Below are positions 9,531 through 15,659 of a stretch of 64,000 bases of DNA, piece by piece (position 1 is the first letter of the stretch; each line of letters starts with the position of its first letter). The position numbers were made by a program, and so were the translations under genes. The DNA lies in assembly GCF_000143145.1 (NCBI RefSeq), contig NC_014313.1:434001-498000 (forward strand), given 5' to 3'. The notes under the pieces are model-generated. The model did not search any database. It worked only from the letters and a program-made list of their open reading frames with translations, and had not been told where the DNA came from. The stretch comes from Hyphomicrobium denitrificans ATCC 51888. Its GTDB lineage: Bacteria > Pseudomonadota > Alphaproteobacteria > Rhizobiales > Hyphomicrobiaceae.

Positions 9531-10268
9531 TTAAGGCTTGGTATTAAACTGAATGCTTGTTTTCACGGACTTGACGTCCGGAGGCACGACGACAGGCAGA
9601 ACGAAACGCCGCCGATGGCCTGGCTGAACAAGCCCGATGCCGATGCTCTGTGCGAGTTCGCCGCTTGTGATGGTCTCCGACCAGCTGCCGTCCGAGACTC
9701 TTACTGTTGCGCGGGGAAACAGCGCATGAACGTTGCTCGGATTGAAGACGGTCAAAACGGGGTGTCGACGACCGCGCGCGTCCGTCGTGATATCGGTCTT
9801 GGCAACTTCGAGCGCGGCTTGACCGTGAGGCGGGGCGACGTTGACCATCACCCCCATGCCAAAGACGACCTGCACCGCGCTGGTCTTTTTCGTCATCTTC
9901 ACGGGGATCTGGTTGACGTAAATAAGAAACGTCCTGCTAGTCTCGATCAGTGGATCACCGAGCCACTGAATGCGAAAATTCTGCGTGGCTCCAGGTGGGA
10001 TCATCGCCTGCGGCGGCATGATCAGAAATTCGTCATCGGCAGCCTCGGCTTTTGGAACTCCGCTCTCGTCGAGCGTCGCGAGCTTGGTAATGAGTTCGAC
10101 GGCGAGCGGCGCGATGCTATTATTGACAACGGTGATTGCTCCGCGACTGGCCCGTCCCGCCGACGTCATCTCGATTTGCGTCGGCGTCACCGTCATTGCA
10201 AAGGCGGCGCGCGGTGTAAGAAAAATCCCGCAAAGCAGAGCAAGCAAAATCGTCCGAAGAAGCGGCAT
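9531..10268 (-). CDS. Periplasmic pilus chaperone (CsuC/PapD-like)
   Basis: A 245-aa periplasmic chaperone with two Ig-like domains that caps pilus subunits by donor-strand complementation. Signal peptide residues 1-24; the PapD-type N-domain shows PTQIEMTSAGRASRGAITVVN, the G1 edge region is TSAVQVVFGMGVMVNV, and the C-domain runs from about residue 150. ATG at 10268 follows GAGG by six bases; a GTG four codons upstream overlaps that SD and is less likely. It lies 52 bp after the major subunit and 11 bp before the usher. Confidence 0.87.
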   Translation of the reverse strand: MPLLRTILLALLCGIFLTPRAAFAMTVTPTQIEMTSAGRASRGAITVVNNSIAPLAVELITKLATLDESGVPKAEAADDEFLIMPPQAMIPPGATQNFRIQWLGDPLIETSRTFLIYVNQIPVKMTKKTSAVQVVFGMGVMVNVAPPHGQAALEVAKTDITTDARGRRHPVLTVFNPSNVHALFPRATVRVSDGSWSETITSGELAQSIGIGLVQPGHRRRFVLPVVVPPDVKSVKTSIQFNTKP

Positions 10269-10320
10269 GATGTGCCTCACCGAATAAAATGCATTAAATA
10301 AAAATGTGTCTTGGACGCGA

Positions 10321-10854
10321 TTACTGCGGTGTCAGCAGGACGAAAAGCGAATCCGAATAGTTGCCGCCGAGCAGCGGTTGAACATTGGCTTCCGGCGTGA
10401 TTGTAACATCGAGCTGGCCCGAGCCGGCCGCCACAGGTTCGGCCGTGCCGGTTTCCTGACCGGTAGCCGTGGCGATCGTGGCCGTATCTAGTGTTGCGGT
10501 TTGGCCGTTCCAGGTTGCCGAAGCCTGATAGTCAATGATGCTGGCGAAGCCGCTCGCCGTCGCTCCGGTTTTTACGGCACCCTGGTCGGATCGGAGTTGC
10601 AGCGTAGATGGCGTATTGCAAACAACATTGAGATAAGGGGCGTTCGTGGGCGTGACGGGAGCGACGATAACATCGCCGGCCGCGTCAATTCCGATTGTCG
10701 CCGTGTCGACGCCGCTCGAGGTGCCGTTGATTGTGCATGACTTTGGCACCGTCGCAGATATCTGAATTTCCTGTTGCGCCGCTTGCGCGAACGCGCTGCT
10801 GCTGCAGGCAAAGCTGCCCAGCAATCCCAAGATCGCAGTCGTTGTTTTTGTCAT
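10321..10854 (-). CDS. Secreted SCPU-domain pilin, CsuA/B-like major subunit
   Basis: A 177-aa exported subunit: signal peptide ending SSAFAQA, then one spore-coat-U domain with the conserved Cys pair (KSCTING and VVCNTPS) expected to form the subunit disulfide, and the C-terminal strand NYSDSLFVLLTPQ. First of four pilus genes; first position, single domain and size fit the major shaft protein. The ATG at 10854 has no good Shine-Dalgarno (only GGA nine bases away), but a leader ORF with a perfect SD ends three bases before it. Confidence 0.83.
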   Translation of the reverse strand: MTKTTTAILGLLGSFACSSSAFAQAAQQEIQISATVPKSCTINGTSSGVDTATIGIDAAGDVIVAPVTPTNAPYLNVVCNTPSTLQLRSDQGAVKTGATASGFASIIDYQASATWNGQTATLDTATIATATGQETGTAEPVAAGSGQLDVTITPEANVQPLLGGNYSDSLFVLLTPQ

Positions 10855-10857
10855 GGC

Positions 10858-10911
10858 TTAAAATCCGCATTCGCTGAGACAACGCTCGCACACGGAATCC
10901 ACGCGATTCAA
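10858..10911 (-). CDS. Possible 17-codon Cys-rich leader ORF of the pilus operon
   Basis: On the minus strand a perfect AAGGAGG (10916-10922) stands four bases before TTG at 10911, opening a 17-codon frame, MNRVDSVCERCLSECGF, that stops at TAA 10858-10860, three bases before the pilin ATG. It may be a coupling or regulatory leader peptide, since the pilin itself lacks a comparable SD. A GTG two codons later is an alternative start. Seen: SD, frame, position. Inferred: that it is translated. Confidence 0.4.
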   Translation of the reverse strand: MNRVDSVCERCLSECGF

Positions 10912-10922
10912 GTTTCCTCCTT

Positions 10923-11251
10923 CGCCTAAAAAAAACATTAAGAATATCCCGCAATGGTACGAGTCTGACGCAATGCGTAGCGAGTAATTTTACGTGTTGG
11001 TTTCCCCTCGATATAAATCATTTCCCTCTGATGCGCGTCAGCGAATAGATGGCGGGATTTTTGGCGGCCTAAATGAATCTTGTATCCCGTAGGTCGCGCC
11101 GGAGAATTTTTTAAACGAGGCGCAAATGAGCATTGCGGGTCACGTCAATTTTGCCGTGCGATCGCGCTCGCCATCGGCGTTTTGAGAAGCCTGTCGGATG
11201 GCAGCGGTTATTTCAAACACGTTCAATTTGAACAGGCTGATACCGTAAGGT
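10923..11251 (-). promoter_or_regulatory. AT-rich upstream region of the pilus operon
   Basis: About 330 bp without a recognisable gene between the pilus leader and the convergent end of the M14-type gene. It is clearly AT-richer than its surroundings (for example the A-run near 10927-10941 and TATAAAT near 11013) and must hold the pilus promoter. I could not assign -35/-10 boxes with confidence. Confidence 0.4.
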
Positions 11252-12439
11252 TTATTCCGGATAGACTTCATTCCCGGCTGCTGACTTGTTGAAAAGGATG
11301 AACGTCAGAGGATTGCCGGGCTCGGCCATGGCATCGCTGCGCTGGCCCGTGATCTCACCATCGACGGCGCTTGCGTATTCGGCAACGACCTCGCCGAAGC
11401 TGTTGCGCTGAATGGCAACCTTCTGTCCGGGCGTCACCTTGTCGTTGAGCTTGACCAGATGCTCAACGAGCCCGCTTTGGGTCGCCAGGATCGGAAATGC
11501 GCTGTTTCCCGTAAAAACCGTCACATCCTTAGCCGTCCGCCCCATGGCTCCTGCAACGATGCCGTGATGCTTCAGCACGTTGATCGTGCCTTCCACGAAC
11601 AGCGCGATCATTTCAAGATCGAGGACGCGTGCGGCGCCGATCTCCGGCGTAAAGGACGGAATGCCGGCGTCAATAAACGCGTTATGCAGGACGCCAGGAT
11701 AGACATGATTGTCGAACACTTGGCCAACCGGATATAGGTCAACCATCGCCTTGATTTCCGGCACGTCCATGCCAGCGATGTTGAACGCGGTGACTTCAAA
11801 CCCGGTCGTCCCCGTATGGAAGTCGATCGCGAAATCGGCATTGGGCCGTAGCAGCCGGTTGAACACTTGTGCTGCGTGCCGGCTGGCCGCGGTGGCGCCG
11901 TTCTCGTTGCCCGGCCATTCCCGATTCATATCGATGAGACCGGAGCCTCTTCCGTAGTCCGGCCATCGGCGCTGCATTCCGCTCAACGCGGGTCCAGATA
12001 TGTCGGTCACCGCCGTCACCGTTCCCGACATCTCGGCAGGATCAAGCTTGTCCATGATTGCATGGATCGTGTGCACCGAACTCATCTCGTCGCCGTGGAC
12101 GCCACTGACAAGGACGGCGCGTTTGCCAGCCTTTGCGCCTTTGGCGACCGTCACCGACACATAGCAGTGTTGGCCGGTCGGCAACTGCACGCCCTGAAAG
12201 TATAGGAAGTGCTTTTTTCCCGGTTCCAGATCGTTGACGTCGAGTGCGCTGACGACTTTCTTTCCTTGAATGACGTCGCCGGTGAAGATTGTCGGCTTAT
12301 CGGTCGCCGCGCCGACGGAGCTGCTTTCCGCGCCTTCGGCTTCAGCGCGCGCATCGGCCAGAATCGTGAACGCACCGACGGCAGCGGATGCGATCATGAA
12401 GTCGCGACGATCGACGTCTTTTTTGGCTTTGTTCCACAT
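11252..12439 (-). CDS. Exported succinylglutamate desuccinylase/aspartoacylase-family (M14) hydrolase
   Basis: A 395-aa predicted zinc hydrolase. The N-terminus DRRDFMIASAAVGAF is a twin-arginine-type signal. The first zinc motif GVHGDEMSS (near residue 115), an NREWPG substrate-binding element and the second zinc His in IDFHTGTTG fit the AstE/AspA branch of M14, and the C-terminal half has a beta-rich hydrolase/biotinyl-like extension. ATG at 12439 has GGAAGGA eight bases upstream. Substrate cannot be told. It stands alone on the minus strand. Confidence 0.78.
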   Translation of the reverse strand: MWNKAKKDVDRRDFMIASAAVGAFTILADARAEAEGAESSSVGAATDKPTIFTGDVIQGKKVVSALDVNDLEPGKKHFLYFQGVQLPTGQHCYVSVTVAKGAKAGKRAVLVSGVHGDEMSSVHTIHAIMDKLDPAEMSGTVTAVTDISGPALSGMQRRWPDYGRGSGLIDMNREWPGNENGATAASRHAAQVFNRLLRPNADFAIDFHTGTTGFEVTAFNIAGMDVPEIKAMVDLYPVGQVFDNHVYPGVLHNAFIDAGIPSFTPEIGAARVLDLEMIALFVEGTINVLKHHGIVAGAMGRTAKDVTVFTGNSAFPILATQSGLVEHLVKLNDKVTPGQKVAIQRNSFGEVVAEYASAVDGEITGQRSDAMAEPGNPLTFILFNKSAAGNEVYPE

Positions 12440-12750
12440 GGCGGGGTCCTTCCGCGGTCAGCGGCAATGTTCGCACAGCGATATGGTCCGGCACATAGAA
12501 GTCCGCATGCAGCAAGGATGCAAGCCAAGATCGTGGGGCGTTATCCGAATGACGGTTCACAAAGCGACAATTCGGGTATCAAAATGGGGGCACGCAATTT
12601 GGAGGTCTCGTCAATCTTGTCCTTCGCGCGCTCGTTATCGGCGTCGCACGATGTTCAAGGGGAGGCCTGAACTCCCGCAGCCAGCTGATGTGGCGGCGCC
12701 GTTACAGCTCGGCCGAAAGCTTATGGTACGCCTTGAACCGGCCGGAGGCC

Positions 12751-12891
12751 ATGAAACTGACAGCCGACATGCAGGCATGTGCAGACCTCTGCACAGCCTG
12801 TTCCACGACATGTCTGAGAGAAGCGCGATGTTCAAACTTCGCCTTCGCTGGTCATTTCTCGTTTTTTGTGACGACCTCCACCTTGAGGTGA
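12751..12891 (+). pseudogene. Remnant of a Cys-rich four-helix (DUF326/Csp-like) copper-binding protein
   Basis: The plus-strand frame from ATG 12751 reads MKLTADMQACADLCTACSTT followed by CLREARCSN. This matches the first helix of the DUF326/copper-storage-like family (Cys every 3-4 residues on one helix face). After about 28 residues the similarity ends, the frame runs into the antisense of the HigA-like gene and stops at 12891, so at least three helices are missing. The upstream stretch 12440-12750 holds nothing I can assign. Confidence 0.45.
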
Positions 12892-13199
12892 ACTTCGGCG
12901 TCAGGATCGACAACTCCCAGCAGCCAGACGAGCCGGTCTAGGGAAAACCTGTCGAATTTTCCGCGACGAATGCGCGATATCTCCGTCCGGCAGATTCCGG
13001 TCGCAGCCTCAAGGGCAACAGCCGTACCCCATTTTTCTTTGACAGAAGCAACGATCTGCTCGGCGACGGCGCTTCTCGCGTCATCAACGCGAGAAGCCCA
13101 CTGCTCGAAGACTTCGACCTCATCGGCGGATGCCTTGTTGGGCGCGGAGCGGCGTACATAGCCCCGAAGCCTGTTTGAACTGAATTGCGCTTTGCTCAT
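12852..13199 (-). CDS. XRE-family HigA2-like antitoxin/regulator, no toxin partner seen
   Basis: A 115-aa protein whose C-terminal half is a Cro/C1-type helix-turn-helix: AVALEAATGICRTEISRIRR followed by GKFDRFSLDRLVWLLGVV and a short beta tail. The phrase FSLDRLVWLL is typical of HigA2-like antitoxins. ATG 13199 follows AGGGG. No RelE/HigB-type toxin gene lies on either side: downstream is the DUF326 remnant and upstream is the IS-split gene. It may therefore be an orphan antitoxin or a stand-alone regulator. Confidence 0.6.
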   Translation of the reverse strand: MSKAQFSSNRLRGYVRRSAPNKASADEVEVFEQWASRVDDARSAVAEQIVASVKEKWGTAVALEAATGICRTEISRIRRGKFDRFSLDRLVWLLGVVDPDAEVHLKVEVVTKNEK

Positions 13200-13268
13200 T
13201 CAAGTCACCCCTGTGACTTTGGCGGATTGCCGCTGAGGCGCACGAAACGCCTCAACGGCATCGCCTGC

Positions 13269-13452
13269 TCATCGTTTCCTGGCGAGGAGATTGTTGCCGC
13301 AGCGCTCTGGATCGAGCTGGCAATCCCTCTGCGCGCCGGTTTCAGATGATGCCCGGTGAGGGGTGTCGGAGTTCGGGGGCGAATTGTGCGGTAAGCGATC
13401 CGCTTTGTGGCAGTAGGTCCGCTTGAGCTGGTTGTGACAGTGGCGATAGGAA
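13269..13452 (-). pseudogene. 3' part of a small secreted-protein gene split by the IS256-family element
   Basis: Continuation of the gene whose 5' part is at 14892-15052. With the element and one copy of the 8-bp duplication removed, the frame passes without shift from ...LVVADA into HSYRHCHNQLKRTYCH and on to KADRLPHNSPPNSDTPHRA, ending at TGA 13269-13271. The reconstructed product has 114 aa with a signal peptide and a His/Cys-rich segment. I do not recognise a named family. Confidence 0.75.
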
Positions 13453-13460
13453 TGCGCGTC
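13453..13460. repeat. Target-site duplication, left copy (TGCGCGTC)
   Basis: The 8-bp TGCGCGTC directly precedes the left terminal repeat (GGTGCCGTC) and recurs immediately after the right terminal repeat at 14892-14899. Eight to nine bp is the usual duplication of IS256-family elements. Confidence 0.9.
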
Positions 13461-13508
13461 GGTGCCGTCCGGAATGCGGTTGGAATTCGGCTTGGCGAAT
13501 TCTCCGGG
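13461..13508. repeat. Left terminal inverted repeat of the IS256-family element
   Basis: Reads inward from GGTGCCGTC to TTCTCCGGG. It aligns without gaps to the reverse complement of 14844-14891 with about 75% identity; the outer nine bases are identical. Confidence 0.85.
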
Positions 13509-13525
13509 AACATGAAGTTATCGTT

Positions 13526-14791
13526 TCAGGCGGCAAGGTCAATTGGCTGATCGATGGGTTTTGTGGCGAGGGTTTGCCAACCATCGACCTTGCGCATGCT
13601 GATCTGTCCCGAGGCGAGTAGCGCCCAGAACATCATCGCGGCGGTGTCGGCCGACGGCAACACGGTTTGGGTTTTGATCCGCCGCTTGAACTCCTCGTGC
13701 AACCGCTCGATCGCATTTGTCGTGCGTAGGCTACGCCATTGGCTCGGCGGCATGCGCGCGAAGGTGAACAAGCGGTCGCCTGCTTCCTCCAGGCTGTCAG
13801 CAACGGCGCGGTGCTTGAGCCTCCATTTTCGAATGAAGGCCTTGCGGCGAGCCGCGATCTCCTCAGGCGTCGTCGCATAGATCATGTCATTGTAGTCCGC
13901 GGTGATCTCCTCGTGCAGGCGCTCCGGAGCATGCGCGATCAGGTTTCTGTGCTTGTGGACCGTGCAGCGCTGCACCGGCACGCCGTCCCAGACGACGGCA
14001 ATGGCTTTGTCGAGCCCCGGCGCGCCGTCGACGATGAGGAACTCGGGACGCCTGAGCCCGCGCTTGATGAGATCGTCCAGCACCGTGCGCCAGGCCTCGG
14101 CGCTCTCGCCGCCCATGCTCTTGATCGCGAGCAGCACTTTCTGGCCGTCTGCGCGCACGCCAAGCACAACAAGCAACGAGATCGAGGTCGCCTTGCGGTC
14201 GAGCCGTACCCGAACGACGGTGCCGTCGAGGATCAGGCGCACGATCGGCTCGTCGGCCAGCGAGCGGCTGTTCCAGGCATCCCAGTCGCTTTTGACCTTG
14301 CGCCAGGTCCGGCTCACCGTGTCTTTACCGACCGTCCCGCCGAACAGAGCCGCCAGCGCGCGACGTACCCGTCGCGTATTGGTGCCGGCCAGATAGCTGC
14401 TCGCGATCAGCGCATCGGCGGCAAGCGTGCGCCGCTGATAGGCCCGCAGTGCCTGGCTCTTCCATTCCGTCGTCATGCCCTCGGACGTGGTCAGCCGGGC
14501 ACGCGGCACTGCTATCTCGATCGGCCCGAACGTGCCGGTCAGCGACCGCGTCCGGCTGCCGTGACGATGGCCCGTAACGCCGGCTCTTGCTTCATTGCTG
14601 GCCATCTGGCTCCGTCCGTAGCGCGGCCGTGCCAGTGCATCGTCGAGCTCGCCGCGGATCAGTTCTTCGATGAACTGGCGCGACCGAGCCCGCACCTCGG
14701 CCTCGATCGGGTCAAACCAGTTGTCGAAAAGATCAACAGCCAGCTCGGTCGCAGGCTGCGAGGAATCAGGCTTCGTGGTAGGCTTGTTCAT
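13526..14791 (-). CDS. IS256-family transposase
   Basis: A 421-aa DDE transposase (Transposase_mut family). ATG at 14791 gives MNKPTTKPDSSQPATELAVD; an in-frame start at 14818 would fall inside the end repeat region. Acidic catalytic positions are visible in LILDGTVVRVRL, FLIVDGAPGLDKA and NAIERLHEEFKRR, and RCTVHKHRN is the usual CxxH-type element. No frameshift or internal stop. The start codon sits directly after one arm of a 12-bp inverted repeat that could hinder translation from read-through transcripts. Confidence 0.95.
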   Translation of the reverse strand: MNKPTTKPDSSQPATELAVDLFDNWFDPIEAEVRARSRQFIEELIRGELDDALARPRYGRSQMASNEARAGVTGHRHGSRTRSLTGTFGPIEIAVPRARLTTSEGMTTEWKSQALRAYQRRTLAADALIASSYLAGTNTRRVRRALAALFGGTVGKDTVSRTWRKVKSDWDAWNSRSLADEPIVRLILDGTVVRVRLDRKATSISLLVVLGVRADGQKVLLAIKSMGGESAEAWRTVLDDLIKRGLRRPEFLIVDGAPGLDKAIAVVWDGVPVQRCTVHKHRNLIAHAPERLHEEITADYNDMIYATTPEEIAARRKAFIRKWRLKHRAVADSLEEAGDRLFTFARMPPSQWRSLRTTNAIERLHEEFKRRIKTQTVLPSADTAAMMFWALLASGQISMRKVDGWQTLATKPIDQPIDLAA

Positions 14792-14843
14792 GGCGTAGTC
14801 TCCAGTCCGACGCTTCAACGCCGGATGATTCGAGGTTGATCAC

Positions 14844-14891
14844 CCCGGAGACTACGCCAACCTCAATTCCTACCAACTCCGCGACGGCACC
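14844..14891. repeat. Right terminal inverted repeat of the IS256-family element
   Basis: Partner of the left repeat. Its outer end is GACGGCACC, directly abutting the second TGCGCGTC copy. Confidence 0.85.
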
Positions 14892-14899
14892 TGCGCGTC
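14892..14899. repeat. Target-site duplication, right copy (TGCGCGTC)
   Basis: Identical to 13453-13460 and located immediately outside the right terminal repeat. Confidence 0.9.
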
Positions 14900-15052
14900 G
14901 GCGACAACCAACGGACCGTATGTCGGCGCGTTGCCGATGGCCGATGCTGCGTCATCGGCTGCGACGGCTGGAATGCTAAAGCTCAAGCTCAATATTGACG
15001 CGATCATGCCGACGCCAAGTCTCGAAATCAGGCGGGTTTTCGAAGGTGCCAT
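14892..15052 (-). pseudogene. 5' part of the secreted-protein gene split by the IS
   Basis: ATG 15052 (GAGG nine bases upstream) begins MAPSKTRLISRLGVGMIASI, a signal peptide ending SIPAVAADD, and runs to ...YGPLVVADA at the insertion site. Read-through into the element adds QVPSRSW and a stop at 14870. See the 3' part at 13269-13452. An in-frame upstream ATG-type start at 15148 is less likely because it would bury the signal peptide. Confidence 0.75.
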
Positions 15053-15188
15053 TGATGGTGTCCTCGTGACAAAAATGGATAGAATCTGGGCACCGGGTGC
15101 ATTGTGTGCGCTCGTTCCGGTAGCCTCGCGAAATTTGGAAAACAGCAAGCGGCTAACGCAGTGAGTGCTTGAAGCCGCGTTTCGAAGC

Positions 15189-15659
15189 CTAGTTCAGCAG
15201 CACTATCGTTCGGAGTGTCACCAGCCGAGGATCGACGGCGCGAAGAGGCGCTGCCGGGATGCGGGCACTCGCGAGTTCATGCGTGTTTGCGCGTGCCGCG
15301 AGAGACAATCTCTCGTGCGTTGCAGAAGATGGATTTCGGCTGAGCGTTTTCCCGAACCGTTTTTCGGACTTCGTAATAACTGGAATGAGAAGCGTATCAC
15401 GACAGTTCGAATGCTGGATTTGGGCGTCGGGAAGCGTGAGGCGAGCATCCGCCAGTTGGTGCTTTTCGGTGAAAGCGCCGTGCCGCGAATTCGCGGAGTG
15501 GGCGAGTTCGATCCCTTGGTGACCGTTATCTCCCAAACAATAGCGAAGCGGCCCCGCGAACACGCCGGCAGGCAGGAACACTATGAGCATCAAGGCGGCG
15601 ATGAAGCGAGCCAGCCGTGCCTTTCTCTGCGAAAATTCCTGCCGGCGTTCGAGCATCAT
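15189..15659 (-). CDS. Exported protein of unknown function, coupled to czcA
   Basis: A 156-aa protein with a signal/anchor segment (ARFIAALMLIVFLPAGVFA) followed by PLRYCLGDNGHQGIELAHS and a soluble tail. Its ATG (15659) overlaps the czcA stop (ATGA), so it belongs to the metal-efflux operon. Short exported proteins with a C-x-G-x-x-G-H segment accompany metal resistance genes elsewhere, so a periplasmic metal-related role is likely but unproven. Confidence 0.6.
   Translation of the reverse strand: MMLERRQEFSQRKARLARFIAALMLIVFLPAGVFAGPLRYCLGDNGHQGIELAHSANSRHGAFTEKHQLADARLTLPDAQIQHSNCRDTLLIPVITKSEKRFGKTLSRNPSSATHERLSLAARANTHELASARIPAAPLRAVDPRLVTLRTIVLLN

Larger units (their letters stand above)
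13461..14891 (-). mobile_element. Complete IS256-family insertion sequence, 1,431 bp
   Basis: Bounded by 48-bp imperfect terminal inverted repeats (left 13461-13508, right 14844-14891; 36 of 48 positions match by eye, the outermost nine GGTGCCGTC perfectly) and by the 8-bp direct duplication TGCGCGTC. It carries one full-length transposase gene on the minus strand. Intact repeats, duplication and ORF suggest a recent and potentially active insertion. A perfect 12-bp inverted pair, GGCGTAGTCTCC (14792-14803) and GGAGACTACGCC (14847-14858), lies just before the transposase start. Confidence 0.93.

Noticed and set aside
5526-10911. tRNA-Ser as attachment site of a pilus-bearing genomic island
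   Set aside because: No integrase, no repeated tRNA 3' end and no composition break that I can see.
13205-13513. 102-codon minus-strand frame next to the HigA2-like gene, considered as a toxin
   Set aside because: Its sequence is Ser/Pro/Thr/Arg-rich shadow; the third frame of the same DNA is the 3' part of the IS-split gene.
13739-14839. 366-codon plus-strand open frame inside the IS element
   Set aside because: Antisense to the IS256-family transposase with no recognisable domain.
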